NCBI RefSeq assembly: GCF_009817885.1
Contig: NZ_CP041764.1
Location: 3,782,001 to 3,846,000 of the forward strand
Reading direction: 5' to 3'
From: Serratia rhizosphaerae
GTDB taxonomy: Bacteria > Pseudomonadota > Gammaproteobacteria > Enterobacterales > Enterobacteriaceae
DNA: 64,000 nt
The notes beneath the pieces are model-generated. The model was not told the DNA's origin and ran no database searches. It saw only the letters and a program-made list of their open reading frames with translations. Below, one piece after another: positions 32,103 to 43,379 of this stretch. Position 1 is the first letter of the stretch, and the number at the start of each line of letters is the position of its first letter. The position numbers and the translations under genes are program-made.

Positions 32103-34838
32103 ATGGCTACGATTCATGTAGACGGCAAAGAATACGACGTTGACGGAGCAGACAACCTGTTACAGGCCTGTCTCTCCCTCGGCCTCGATATTCCTTACTT
32201 TTGCTGGCACCCGGCGCTGGGAAGCGTCGGCGCTTGCCGCCAATGTGCGGTAAAGCAATACCAAAATGCGGAAGACACGCGCGGCCGCTTGGTGATGTCC
32301 TGTATGACGCCGGCGTCCGATGGCACCTTCATTTCCATCGATGACGACGAAGCCAAACAGTTCCGCGAAAGCGTGGTTGAGTGGCTGATGACCAACCACC
32401 CGCACGACTGTCCGGTGTGTGAAGAGGGCGGCAACTGTCATTTGCAGGATATGACGGTAATGACCGGCCACAGCTTCCGCCGCTACCGCTTCACCAAACG
32501 CACCCACCAGAACCAGGAGCTGGGGCCGTTTATCTCTCATGAGATGAACCGCTGCATCGCCTGCTACCGCTGCGTGCGTTACTACAAAGACTATGCCGAC
32601 GGCACCGATTTCGGCGTCTACGGCGCGCACGACAACGTCTACTTCGGCCGCCCGGAAAGCGGCACGCTGGAAAGCGAGTTCTCCGGCAACCTGGTGGAAG
32701 TGTGCCCGACCGGCGTCTTTACCGACAAAACCCACTCCGAGCGCTACAACCGTAAATGGGACATGCAGTTTGCGCCAAGCATCTGCCAGCAGTGCAGCAT
32801 CGGCTGTAACACCAGCCCGGGCGAGCGCTATGGCGAGCTGCGCCGCATTGAGAACCGTTACAACGGCAGCGTGAACCACTACTTCCTGTGTGACCGCGGC
32901 CGCTTCGGCTATGGCTACGTCAACCTGAAGGACCGTCCTCGTCAGCCGCAGCAGCTGCGCGGCAATGACTGGATTGCGCTGAACGCCGAGCAGGCGATGG
33001 AAGGGGCGGCGGATATTCTGCGTCAGGCCAAGAAAACCATCGGCATTGGCTCGCCGCGCGCCAGCCTGGAAAGCAACTTCGCGCTGCGTGAACTGGTCGG
33101 CGCCGAGAACTTCTATACCGGCATTGCGCAGGCGGAACAGCAGCGTCTGGAACTGATGCTCAACGTGCTGCAAAACAGCGGCGTGCATACGCCGGCGCTG
33201 CGTGAGATCGAAGAGTACGACGCGGTGCTGGTGCTGGGTGAAGACCTGACGCAAACCGGCGCGCGTATCGCACTGTCGGTACGTCAGGCGGTGAAAGGCA
33301 AAGCCCGGGCGATGGCGGCGGCGCAGCGCGTGGCCGACTGGCAGATCGCGGCGGTGCAGAACATCGGCCAGCATGCCAAATACCCGCTGTTCGTCACCAA
33401 CGTCGACAGCACCCGTCTGGATGATATCGCCGCCTGGAACTACCGTGCGCCGGTCGATGAGCAGGCGCGTCTCGGCTTCGCCATTGCGCACGCGCTGGAC
33501 GCGGCGGCGCCGGCGGTCGATGGCCTGACGGACGATCTGAACAAGAAAGTCGACATTATCGTGCAGGCGCTGACCGGCGCGCGTAAACCGCTGATCGTGA
33601 CCGGCAGCAGCGCCGGCAGCGACGCGGTGATCGCAGCGGCGGCCAACATTGCCACCGCGCTGAAGGGACGCGGCTCCGAGGTGGGCATCACCCTGGTGGC
33701 CGGCGCTGCCAACAGCATGGGGCTGGCGATGATCGGCGGCGGTTCGCTCGATCAGGCGCTGGCGCAGCTGGCGGACGGCCAGGCCGACACCGCCATCGTG
33801 ATGGAGAACGATCTGTACCGGCATGCGTCGGCGGACAAGATCGACGCCGCGCTCGCCAAGGTCAGCAACCTGATCGTCGCCGATCACCAGCGCACCGCGA
33901 TTATGGACAAAGCCAGCCTGGTGCTGTCAGCCGCCAGCTTTGCCGAAAGCGACGGTACGCTGGTCAACCAGGAAGGTCGCGCGCAGCGCTTCTTCCAGGT
34001 TTACGATCCGGCTTACTACGATGACGCCAAAAACAACGTGCGGACGGAAATTCTGGAGAGCTGGCGCTGGATGCACTCGCTGCACTCCACCTATACCAGC
34101 CGTCACGTGGACTGGACCCAGCTTGACGATGTGATTGAAGCCTGCGTCGAGGCGTTGCCGCAGTTGCAGGGCATCAAGGATGCCGCGCCGGACGCCAGCT
34201 TCCGCATCCGCGGGCAGAAACTGGCGCGTTCACCGCACCGTTACAGCGGCCGCACCGCGATGCGCGCCAATATCAGCGTGCATGAACCGCGTCAGCCGCA
34301 GGATAAAGACACCATGTTCGCCTTCTCCATGGAAGGGAACAACAGCCCGCTGGCCGATCGTCAGCAGATCCCGTTCGCCTGGTCGCCAGGCTGGAACTCA
34401 CCGCAGGCGTGGAACAAATTCCAGGCCGAGGTCGGGGGCAAGCTGCGCCACGGCGATCCGGGCGTGCGCCTGATCGAAGCGGGGGAGGGCAGCCTTGGCT
34501 ACTTCACCAACGTGCCTGCCGCATTTAATGCGCAAGGCTGGCAGGTAGCGCCGTATTACCACCTGTTCGGCAGCGACGAGATGTCGCAGCGTTCCGAGGT
34601 GATCCAGCAGCGTATGCCGGCGGCGTATGCGATGGTCAACCCGGCCGACGCCGCGCGCCTGGGCGTTAACGAAGGGGCGCTGGTGGAGTTCAGCTGTGCG
34701 GGTCAGACGCTGCGTCTGCCGGTGCGCCTGAGTGAAACCCTGACCCAGGGCCAGGTTGGTTTGCCGCTCGGCTTGCCAGGGATCCCGCCGGTACTGGCGG
34801 GTGCGAAGGTTGAAAATCTGCGGGAGGCGGTACGATGA
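32103..34838 (+). CDS. nuoG: NADH-quinone oxidoreductase subunit G
   Basis: 911 residues from the ATG at 32103 (MATIHVDGKEYDVDG), which aligns with E. coli NuoG. An in-frame ATG at 32094 sits too close to the GGAAG ribosome-binding site. Largest soluble subunit: an N-terminal ferredoxin-like domain (2Fe-2S, CWHPALGSVGACRQC), HDCPVCEEGGNCHLQDM and CIACYRC clusters, the enterobacterial N7 ligand set CQQCSIGC, then a degenerate molybdopterin-oxidoreductase domain. Overlaps nuoH by 4 bp. Confidence 0.97.
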   Translation: MATIHVDGKEYDVDGADNLLQACLSLGLDIPYFCWHPALGSVGACRQCAVKQYQNAEDTRGRLVMSCMTPASDGTFISIDDDEAKQFRESVVEWLMTNHPHDCPVCEEGGNCHLQDMTVMTGHSFRRYRFTKRTHQNQELGPFISHEMNRCIACYRCVRYYKDYADGTDFGVYGAHDNVYFGRPESGTLESEFSGNLVEVCPTGVFTDKTHSERYNRKWDMQFAPSICQQCSIGCNTSPGERYGELRRIENRYNGSVNHYFLCDRGRFGYGYVNLKDRPRQPQQLRGNDWIALNAEQAMEGAADILRQAKKTIGIGSPRASLESNFALRELVGAENFYTGIAQAEQQRLELMLNVLQNSGVHTPALREIEEYDAVLVLGEDLTQTGARIALSVRQAVKGKARAMAAAQRVADWQIAAVQNIGQHAKYPLFVTNVDSTRLDDIAAWNYRAPVDEQARLGFAIAHALDAAAPAVDGLTDDLNKKVDIIVQALTGARKPLIVTGSSAGSDAVIAAAANIATALKGRGSEVGITLVAGAANSMGLAMIGGGSLDQALAQLADGQADTAIVMENDLYRHASADKIDAALAKVSNLIVADHQRTAIMDKASLVLSAASFAESDGTLVNQEGRAQRFFQVYDPAYYDDAKNNVRTEILESWRWMHSLHSTYTSRHVDWTQLDDVIEACVEALPQLQGIKDAAPDASFRIRGQKLARSPHRYSGRTAMRANISVHEPRQPQDKDTMFAFSMEGNNSPLADRQQIPFAWSPGWNSPQAWNKFQAEVGGKLRHGDPGVRLIEAGEGSLGYFTNVPAAFNAQGWQVAPYYHLFGSDEMSQRSEVIQQRMPAAYAMVNPADAARLGVNEGALVEFSCAGQTLRLPVRLSETLTQGQVGLPLGLPGIPPVLAGAKVENLREAVR

Positions 34839-35812
34839 GCTGGTTTACCCCTGAGGTGATCGACATATTGATCGCCGTATTGAAAGCGGTCGTGATCCTG
34901 CTGGTCGTGGTCGCCTGCGGGGCGTTCATGAGTTTCGGCGAACGCCGCCTGCTCGGCCTGTTCCAGAACCGCTACGGGCCAAACCGCGTCGGTTGGGGCG
35001 GCTCGCTGCAGCTGGTCGCCGACATGATCAAAATGTTCTTTAAGGAAGACTGGGTTCCGACCTTCTCCGACCGGGTGATCTTCACCCTGGCGCCGATGAT
35101 CGCCTTTACTTCCTTGCTGCTGGCATTTGCCATCGTTCCGGTCAGCCCGACCTGGGCGGTGGCCGATCTCAACATCGGTATTCTGTTCTTCCTGATGCTG
35201 GCCGGTCTGGCGGTCTACGCCGTGCTGTTCGCCGGCTGGTCGAGCAACAACAAATACTCGCTGTTGGGGGCGATGCGTGCCTCGGCACAAACCCTGAGCT
35301 ACGAAGTGTTCATCGGCCTGTCGCTGATGGGGGTTGTGGCGCAGGCAGGTTCATTCAACATGCAGGACATCGTTGAATCACAGGCTCACGTCTGGAATGT
35401 CATCCCGCAATTCTTTGGTTTTGTAACCTTTGCGATTGCCGGCGTGGCGGTGTGTCACCGCCATCCGTTTGACCAGCCGGAAGCGGAGCAGGAACTGGCC
35501 GACGGTTACCACATTGAATATTCCGGTATGAAATTCGGTCTGTTCTTCGTGGGGGAATATATCGGCATCGTGACCGTTTCCGCCCTGATTGTGACGTTGT
35601 TCTTCGGCGGCTGGCAGGGGCCATTCCTGCCGCCGTTCATCTGGTTCGCGCTGAAAACGGCATTCTTCATGATGATGTTCATCCTGATCCGCGCCGCGCT
35701 GCCGCGTCCGCGTTATGACCAGGTGATGTCATTCGGCTGGAAAGTGTGCCTGCCGCTGACGCTGCTGAACCTGCTGGCGACCGCCGCAGTTATTTTGTAC
35801 AACGCTCAATAA
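34835..35812 (+). CDS. nuoH: NADH-quinone oxidoreductase subunit H
   Basis: 325 residues, eight or so membrane helices; joins the quinone chamber to the proton-pumping arm. Signatures SFGERRLLGLFQNRYGPNR (near residue 33) and the acidic loop HPFDQPEAEQELADGYHIE are intact. Its ATG overlaps the nuoG stop, implying coupled translation of the soluble and membrane arms. 14 bp before nuoI. Confidence 0.98.
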   Translation: MSWFTPEVIDILIAVLKAVVILLVVVACGAFMSFGERRLLGLFQNRYGPNRVGWGGSLQLVADMIKMFFKEDWVPTFSDRVIFTLAPMIAFTSLLLAFAIVPVSPTWAVADLNIGILFFLMLAGLAVYAVLFAGWSSNNKYSLLGAMRASAQTLSYEVFIGLSLMGVVAQAGSFNMQDIVESQAHVWNVIPQFFGFVTFAIAGVAVCHRHPFDQPEAEQELADGYHIEYSGMKFGLFFVGEYIGIVTVSALIVTLFFGGWQGPFLPPFIWFALKTAFFMMMFILIRAALPRPRYDQVMSFGWKVCLPLTLLNLLATAAVILYNAQ

Positions 35813-35826
35813 GGGGTGAATAAACC

Positions 35827-36369
35827 ATGACATTGAAAGAGTTAGTGGTTGGTTTCGGCACCCAGGTACGCAGTATTTGGATGATTGGCATGCACGCCTT
35901 CGCCAAACGCGAAACCCGGATGTATCCGGAAGAAGAGGTTTACCTGCCGCCGCGCTACCGTGGCCGCATCGTGCTGACGCGCGATCCGGACGGCGAAGAG
36001 CGCTGCGTCGCCTGTAACCTGTGTGCGGTTGCCTGCCCGGTCGGCTGTATTTCGCTGCAAAAGGCAGAACAGAAAGATGGCCGTTGGTATCCGGAGTTCT
36101 TCCGCATCAACTTCTCGCGCTGCATTTTCTGCGGCCTGTGTGAAGAGGCCTGCCCGACCACCGCAATCCAGCTGACGCCGGATTTCGAACTGGGCGAATT
36201 CAAGCGCCAGGATCTGGTGTATGAGAAAGAAGATCTGTTGATCTCGGGCCCGGGTAAATATCCGGAATATAACTTCTACCGGATGGCCGGTATGGCGATC
36301 GACGGCAAAGCGAAAGGCGAAGCCGAAAACGAAGCCAAGCCGATCGACGTGAAAAGCCTGTTGCCGTAA
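35827..36369 (+). CDS. nuoI: NADH-quinone oxidoreductase subunit I
   Basis: 180 residues; ferredoxin-type subunit with two 4Fe-4S motifs, CVACNLCAVACPVGC (cluster N6a) and CIFCGLCEEACPTTA (N6b), that wire electrons toward NuoB. Length matches E. coli exactly. Ribosome-binding site AAGGGG upstream of ATG 35827. Confidence 0.98.
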   Translation: MTLKELVVGFGTQVRSIWMIGMHAFAKRETRMYPEEEVYLPPRYRGRIVLTRDPDGEERCVACNLCAVACPVGCISLQKAEQKDGRWYPEFFRINFSRCIFCGLCEEACPTTAIQLTPDFELGEFKRQDLVYEKEDLLISGPGKYPEYNFYRMAGMAIDGKAKGEAENEAKPIDVKSLLP

Positions 36370-36382
36370 GGAGCCAGCAAGC

Positions 36383-36943
36383 ATGGAAATTGCATTTTAT
36401 CTGGCAGGTTTGATTGCGATTCTCGCGACGCTTCGCGTGATTTCGCATACCAATCCTGTGCATGCGCTGCTGTATTTAATCGTCTCACTGTTGGCGATCT
36501 CGGCAGTCTTTTTCTCACTGGGCGCCTATTTTGCCGCCGCGCTGGAAATCATCGTCTACGCCGGCGCCATCATGGTGCTGTTCGTCTTCGTGGTGATGAT
36601 GCTGAACCTCGGCAATGCGGTGCAGCAGCAGGAACGCGAATGGCTGAAGCCGTCGGTGTGGATTGGCCCCGGCCTGATGTCGCTGGTGTTGCTGGTGGTG
36701 CTGGTTATCGCCATTCGCAGCGTCTCCGACCAGGGCATCAGCGGCGAGATGGTCGACGCCAAGGCGGTCGGCATCAGCCTGTTCGGCCCTTACGTACTGG
36801 CGGTCGAGCTGGCCTCAATGCTGCTGTTGGCCGGCCTGGTGGTTGCCTTCCATATTGGCCGTGAGCACAAGCCGGGCGAAGTGCTGAGCAACGCCCCGGC
36901 AAGCAGCGAAATGGCGAAAAGAAAATCGGAGGAGCAAGCATGA
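36383..36943 (+). CDS. nuoJ: NADH-quinone oxidoreductase subunit J
   Basis: 186 residues with five membrane helices and a polar C-terminal tail (KRKSEEQA). The pi-bulge helix involved in coupling is the segment EIIVYAGAIMVLFVFVVMM (about residues 54-72). Overlaps nuoK by 4 bp (ATGA). Membrane arm of complex I. Confidence 0.97.
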   Translation: MEIAFYLAGLIAILATLRVISHTNPVHALLYLIVSLLAISAVFFSLGAYFAAALEIIVYAGAIMVLFVFVVMMLNLGNAVQQQEREWLKPSVWIGPGLMSLVLLVVLVIAIRSVSDQGISGEMVDAKAVGISLFGPYVLAVELASMLLLAGLVVAFHIGREHKPGEVLSNAPASSEMAKRKSEEQA

Positions 36944-37238
36944 TCCCTCTTCAACATGGGCTGATTCTGGCGGCGATTCTGTTCGTACTCGGGCTGACCG
37001 GGTTGCTGATCCGCCGTAACCTGCTGTTTATGCTGATCAGTCTGGAAGTGATGATCAACGCCGCGGCGTTGGCGTTTATCGTGGCGGGAAGCTACTGGGG
37101 TCAGGCGGACGGACAGGTGATGTATATCCTGGCCATCAGTCTGGCGGCGGCGGAGGCCAGTATCGGCCTGGCGCTGTTGCTCCAGCTCTACCGTCGTCGT
37201 CATACCCTGAATATTGATACTGTCAGTGAGATGCGCGG

Positions 37239-37242
<4 letters not shown>
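36940..37242 (+). CDS. nuoK: NADH-quinone oxidoreductase subunit K
   Basis: 100 residues, three helices, equal to E. coli. Contains the two membrane glutamates essential for proton transfer, E36 (LISLEVMINAAALAF) and E72 (AAAEASIGLALL). Overlaps nuoJ and nuoL by 4 bp each, so nuoJ, nuoK and nuoL form a translationally coupled block. Confidence 0.98.
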
Positions 37243-39086
<1,844 letters not shown>

Positions 39087-39119
39087 CTGAATAATTTAAG
39101 CAGACGTAATTTTGGGTTC

Positions 39120-39140
39120 GGCCCTTGATAAACAAGGGCC
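39120..39140 (+). other. Stem-loop between nuoL and nuoM
   Basis: GGCCCTTG (39120-39127), loop ATAAA, CAAGGGCC (39133-39140): a perfect 8-bp stem in the 97-bp gap, without a following T-run. It most likely shapes mRNA stability or partial termination inside the operon. Confidence 0.6.
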
Positions 39141-39183
39141 AGATACATGTTTTAGATTATTCATATTAGGGACACAAAACGCC

Positions 39184-40713
39184 ATGCTATTACCTTGGCT
39201 AATTCTTATCCCCTTTATCGGCGGCCTGCTGAGCTGGCAGTTCGAGCGTTTCGGCACCAAGGTGCCGCGCTGGATCGCGTTGATTACAATGGGGCTGACA
39301 CTGGCGCTCTCGCTGCAACTGTGGCTGCAGGGCGGCTATACCTTGACCACGCCGCAGGGCATTCCGCAGTGGCAGGAAGTGTACCTGCGCTCGTGGATCC
39401 CGCGTTTCGGCATCAGTTTCCACCTGGCGCTGGACGGTCTGTCGCTGCTGATGGTGGTGCTGACCGGCCTGCTGGGCGTATTGGCGATTCTCTGTTCCTG
39501 GCGTGAGATTCAGAAGTATCAGGGGTTCTTCCACCTGAACCTGCTGTGGATCCTGGGCGGCGTTATCGGCGTGTTCCTCGCTATCGACATGTTCCTGTTC
39601 TTCTTCTTCTGGGAAATGATGTTGGTGCCGATGTACTTCCTGATCGCGCTGTGGGGTCACAAGGCGTCTGACGGTAAAACCCGTATCACCGCGGCCACCA
39701 AGTTCTTCATCTATACCCAGGCCAGCGGTCTGGTGATGCTGATTGCGATTCTGGGCCTGGTCTTCGTGCACTACAACGCTACCGGCGTCTGGACCTTCAA
39801 CTATGAAGATCTGCTGAAAACGCCGATGTCGCACAACGTGGAATACCTGCTGATGTTGGGCTTCTTCATCGCTTTCGCGGTGAAAATGCCGGTGGTGCCG
39901 CTGCACGGCTGGTTGCCGGACGCGCACAGCCAGGCGCCGACCGCCGGTTCCGTTGACCTAGCGGGCATCCTGCTGAAAACCGCGGCCTACGGCCTGCTGC
40001 GTTTCAGCCTGCCTCTGTTCCCGGAAACGTCTGCCGAGTTTGCGCCAATCGCCATGTGGCTGGGCGTTATCGGCATCTTCTACGGCGCCTGGATGGCGTT
40101 CGCGCAGACCGATATCAAGCGCCTGATCGCGTACACCTCGGTGTCTCACATGGGCTTCGTACTGATTGCCATCTACACCGGCAGCCAGCTGGCTTACCAG
40201 GGCGCGGTGATTCAGATGATTGCGCACGGCCTGTCTGCGGCCGGTATGTTCATCATCTGCGGTCAGCTGTACGAGCGTCTGCATACCCGTGATATGCGCC
40301 AGATGGGCGGCCTGTGGGGACGTATCAAATATATTCCCGCGCTGTCGCTGTTCTTCGCGGTTGCTACGCTGGGGATGCCGGGCACCGGTAACTTCGTCGG
40401 TGAATTTATGATCCTGTTCGGCAGCTTCCAGGTCGTACCGGTGATCACCGTGATTTCTACCTTCGGTCTGGTGTTTGCTTCGGTTTACTCGCTGATCATG
40501 ATGCAGCGCGCCTACTACGGCACGCCAAAGTCTGACCAGCCGCTGCCGGGCATGACCGCACGCGAACTGTTCATCATTCTGCTGCTGGTGGTTCTGCTGG
40601 TGCTGCTGGGGGTTTACCCGCAGCCGATTCTGGATACCTCTGCTGCCGCAATGAGCAACGTGCAACACTGGTTTGGTTCGTCAGTTTCTGCAATTTCAAC
40701 AACAAGGCCGTAA
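39184..40713 (+). CDS. nuoM: NADH-quinone oxidoreductase subunit M
   Basis: 509 residues from the ATG at 39184 (MLLPWLILIPFIGGLLSWQ), equal to E. coli NuoM; the frame is open to 39112 but that part would translate the intercistronic hairpin. Second antiporter-like pump subunit: MLVPMYFLIALWGHK, the KMPVVPLHGWLPDAHSQAP block with its functional Lys and His, and SVSHMGFVLIAIYTGS are intact. 6 bp before nuoN. Confidence 0.98.
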   Translation: MLLPWLILIPFIGGLLSWQFERFGTKVPRWIALITMGLTLALSLQLWLQGGYTLTTPQGIPQWQEVYLRSWIPRFGISFHLALDGLSLLMVVLTGLLGVLAILCSWREIQKYQGFFHLNLLWILGGVIGVFLAIDMFLFFFFWEMMLVPMYFLIALWGHKASDGKTRITAATKFFIYTQASGLVMLIAILGLVFVHYNATGVWTFNYEDLLKTPMSHNVEYLLMLGFFIAFAVKMPVVPLHGWLPDAHSQAPTAGSVDLAGILLKTAAYGLLRFSLPLFPETSAEFAPIAMWLGVIGIFYGAWMAFAQTDIKRLIAYTSVSHMGFVLIAIYTGSQLAYQGAVIQMIAHGLSAAGMFIICGQLYERLHTRDMRQMGGLWGRIKYIPALSLFFAVATLGMPGTGNFVGEFMILFGSFQVVPVITVISTFGLVFASVYSLIMMQRAYYGTPKSDQPLPGMTARELFIILLLVVLLVLLGVYPQPILDTSAAAMSNVQHWFGSSVSAISTTRP

Positions 40714-40719
40714 TTCGCC

Positions 40720-42177
40720 ATGACAATAACTCCTCAACAACTGATCGCACTGTTGCCGCTGTTGATCGTCGGATTGACGGTGGTGGTTGTGATGCTAGGC
40801 ATTGCGTGGCGACGCGACCACTTTATCAACGCGACCCTGACCGTGATCGGTCTTAACCTGGCGCTGCTTTCGCTGTACTTTGTCGGCCAGGCTGGCCCGA
40901 TGGACGTTACCCCGCTGCTGCGGGTTGACGGTTACTCCATGTTCTACACCGGGCTGGTGCTGCTGGCGAGTCTGGCCACCTGCACCTTTGCCTATCCATG
41001 GCTGGTCGGCTACCCGGACAACCGCGAAGAGTTCTATCTGCTGGTGCTGATTGCCGCGCTGGGCGGCATTCTGTTGGCGAGCGCCAATCACCTGGCCTCG
41101 CTGTTCCTGGGGATTGAGCTGATCTCGCTGCCGCTGTTTGGTCTGGTGGGCTACGCCTATCGCCAGAAGCGTCCGCTGGAAGCCGCCATCAAGTACATGC
41201 TGCTGTCCGCCGCCGCCTCCAGCTTCCTGCTGTTCGGCATGGCGCTGCTGTACGCGGAATCCGGCACGCTGGCGCTGTCCGGTCTCGGTAAGAGCCTCGG
41301 TGAAAACATGATGCACCAGCCGCTGGTTCTGGCGGGGATGGGCATGATGATCGTCGGTCTGGGCTTCAAGCTGTCGCTGGTGCCGTTCCAACTGTGGACG
41401 CCGGATGTGTATCAGGGGGCGCCCGCGCCGGTTTCCACCTTCCTGGCCACCGCCAGCAAAATCGCCATCTTCGCGGTGGTGATGCGTCTGTTCCTGTACG
41501 CGCCGGCGGCCGACAGCGAAGCGCTGCGCACGGTGCTGGCGATTATCGCCTTCTGCTCTATCCTGTTCGGTAACCTGATGGCGATCAGCCAGACCAATAT
41601 CAAGCGTCTGCTGGGCTACTCCTCCATTGCTCACCTGGGCTATCTGCTGGTGGCGCTGATTGCGGTGCAGACCCATCAGCTGTCGCTGGAGACCGTCGGC
41701 GTTTATATGGCCGGTTATCTGTTCAGCAGCCTGGGCGCCTTCGGCGTGGTCAGCCTGATGTCCAGTCCGTACAGCGGGCCGGATGCCGATTCACTGTTCT
41801 CCTACCGCGGCCTGTTCTGGCATAAACCGATTCTGTCGGCGGTAATGACGGTGATGATGTTGTCGCTGGCCGGTATCCCGATGACGCTGGGCTTTATCGG
41901 TAAGTTCTTCGTTATCGCGATGGGCGTCAGCGCGCACCTGTGGTGGCTGACCGGCGCGGTAGTGGTGGGCAGCGCTATTGGCCTGTACTACTATCTGCGT
42001 GTGACCGTCAGCCTGTACCTCAACGCGCCGGAAACGCTGTCGCGCGATACGCCGCGTAACTGGGCGCTGACCGCCGGCGGGGTGGTGGTGCTGATCTCCG
42101 CCGCGCTGGTGCTGGTGCTGGGTATCTATCCGCAGCCGCTGATTACGCTGGTGCAGATGGCGCAGCCGCTGTTCTGA
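40720..42177 (+). CDS. nuoN: NADH-quinone oxidoreductase subunit N
   Basis: 485 residues, the full enterobacterial length. Third antiporter-like pump subunit, with IELISLPLFGLVGYAYR (TM5 Glu), VPFQLWTPDVYQGAPAPVS and SSIAHLGYLLVALI motifs. Final gene of the operon; a clear terminator follows at 42195-42222. Confidence 0.98.
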   Translation: MTITPQQLIALLPLLIVGLTVVVVMLGIAWRRDHFINATLTVIGLNLALLSLYFVGQAGPMDVTPLLRVDGYSMFYTGLVLLASLATCTFAYPWLVGYPDNREEFYLLVLIAALGGILLASANHLASLFLGIELISLPLFGLVGYAYRQKRPLEAAIKYMLLSAAASSFLLFGMALLYAESGTLALSGLGKSLGENMMHQPLVLAGMGMMIVGLGFKLSLVPFQLWTPDVYQGAPAPVSTFLATASKIAIFAVVMRLFLYAPAADSEALRTVLAIIAFCSILFGNLMAISQTNIKRLLGYSSIAHLGYLLVALIAVQTHQLSLETVGVYMAGYLFSSLGAFGVVSLMSSPYSGPDADSLFSYRGLFWHKPILSAVMTVMMLSLAGIPMTLGFIGKFFVIAMGVSAHLWWLTGAVVVGSAIGLYYYLRVTVSLYLNAPETLSRDTPRNWALTAGGVVVLISAALVLVLGIYPQPLITLVQMAQPLF

Positions 42178-42194
42178 TAGCGCGTTGTAAACGT

Positions 42195-42222
42195 AAAAAG
42201 GTCGCCGCGGCGACCTTTTTTT
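42195..42222. terminator. Terminator of the nuo operon
   Basis: GGTCGCCGCGGCGACC (42200-42215) is a perfect palindrome, flanked by AAAAA and followed by seven T. It serves nuo and, on the other strand, the convergent LysR gene. Confidence 0.9.
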
Positions 42223-42236
42223 ATGCCCGCAGGCAA

Positions 42237-43109
42237 TTACTGCGGATAGTTTTGAAAGGAGGTTTCCAGCGCCTGTACCACCGCGCGTACCCGCGCGGCG
42301 CGCTGCAGATCGGGATGCAGCACCAGCCAGATATCCACCCAGTCCTGATTTTCCGGCAGTATCCGCACCAGTTCAGGATCGTTATCCGCCAGGAATGAGG
42401 AGAGCAGGCCGATGCCGAGGCCGTTGCGGGTGGCTGAGCGCAACAGCAGCTGCGAGTTGCACTGCAGCACCACGTTGGGGTCGATCAGCGTTTCACCGCA
42501 GAAGCTGCTCCAGTGACGCGGCACCAGTTCACGCGGAAACATCAGCAGATTATGGCCGCGCAGATGTTCGCCCTTGACCGGCATGCCGTGAACGTCCAGA
42601 TAGTGCTGCGTTGCGTACAGCCCCATCTCAATGGTCGCCAGCCGTTTGATAATCAGTTCATCGGAATCCGGGCGCGCGCCGCGGATCGCCAGATCGGCGC
42701 CGCGATAGGAAATATCAGAGATATTCACCGCGGTCAGCAGCGTCACGGTGATCTGCGGGTGCTGCTCGCGCAGCCTTTGCAGCGCCGGGATAACGAAGGC
42801 TTCGGCCAGGGTGTCGGTGGTGGCGATGCGCACATTGCCGCACAGGCTTTCATCGCCGCTGGTCGCCTTGCGGGCGATGGCCTGTACGGCGTTTTCCATA
42901 TTCATCACGTCCGCCAGCATCTCCTCGCCCAGCGGACTGAGGGAAAATGCTTTGGGCGTGCGGATAAATAATTTGGATCCCAGGGATTCCTCAAAGGCGG
43001 AAATGCGTCGCCCGACGGTGGCCTGGTCGACGTGTAGCTCATTTGCGGCCTTACGTAAAGTGCCGCAGCGGGCTACGGCGAGGAAAAAGCGGGCATCATC
43101 CCAATTCAT
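42237..43109 (-). CDS. LysR-family regulator, divergent from the ThDP-enzyme locus
   Basis: 290 residues from the ATG at 43109, which has GGAAG 6 bases upstream; the longer frame to 43145 lacks a site. N-terminal winged helix DARFFLAVARCGTLRKAAN...QATVGRRISAFEE (residues about 4-44), then a substrate-binding-like domain. Divergent from the ThDP-enzyme gene over 270 bp, the usual geometry for a LysR activator and its target. E. coli has other genes between nuoN and elaB, so this is accessory content. Effector unknown; it could be the product or substrate of the ThDP enzyme. Confidence 0.9.
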   Translation of the reverse strand: MNWDDARFFLAVARCGTLRKAANELHVDQATVGRRISAFEESLGSKLFIRTPKAFSLSPLGEEMLADVMNMENAVQAIARKATSGDESLCGNVRIATTDTLAEAFVIPALQRLREQHPQITVTLLTAVNISDISYRGADLAIRGARPDSDELIIKRLATIEMGLYATQHYLDVHGMPVKGEHLRGHNLLMFPRELVPRHWSSFCGETLIDPNVVLQCNSQLLLRSATRNGLGIGLLSSFLADNDPELVRILPENQDWVDIWLVLHPDLQRAARVRAVVQALETSFQNYPQ

Positions 43110-43241
43110 CAACGACTTCCTTCTATGAGAGCGGCGGGATACCACTAGGGTTGTATTGGCTTATCCGTGGTGCAATGGGGGTTGCGCTAAAAATGAGGCA
43201 GCCGTATCATAATTATCTATTATGTTTTATGGTATAAAAAA

Positions 43242-43268
43242 ATGCATCATTGTGAAGCAATTTTGCAT
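43242..43268. promoter_or_regulatory. Candidate LysR operator in the divergent gap
   Basis: ATGCATCATTG (43242-43252), centre TGAAG, CAATTTTGCAT (43258-43268): inverted arms agreeing at 9 of 11 positions. It sits near the middle of the 43110-43379 intergenic region, where a LysR dimer would be expected to bind. Confidence 0.45.
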
Positions 43269-43379
43269 CTTTATTTTTACCTGCCGAACTTTATGCTAAC
43301 GGATGAGCTGGCGTGATCCCCCGCACATTTCATCGTTGGCCGATTCATTGGAGCCAGTCTCGATAGGCGGCAGCGCCTG

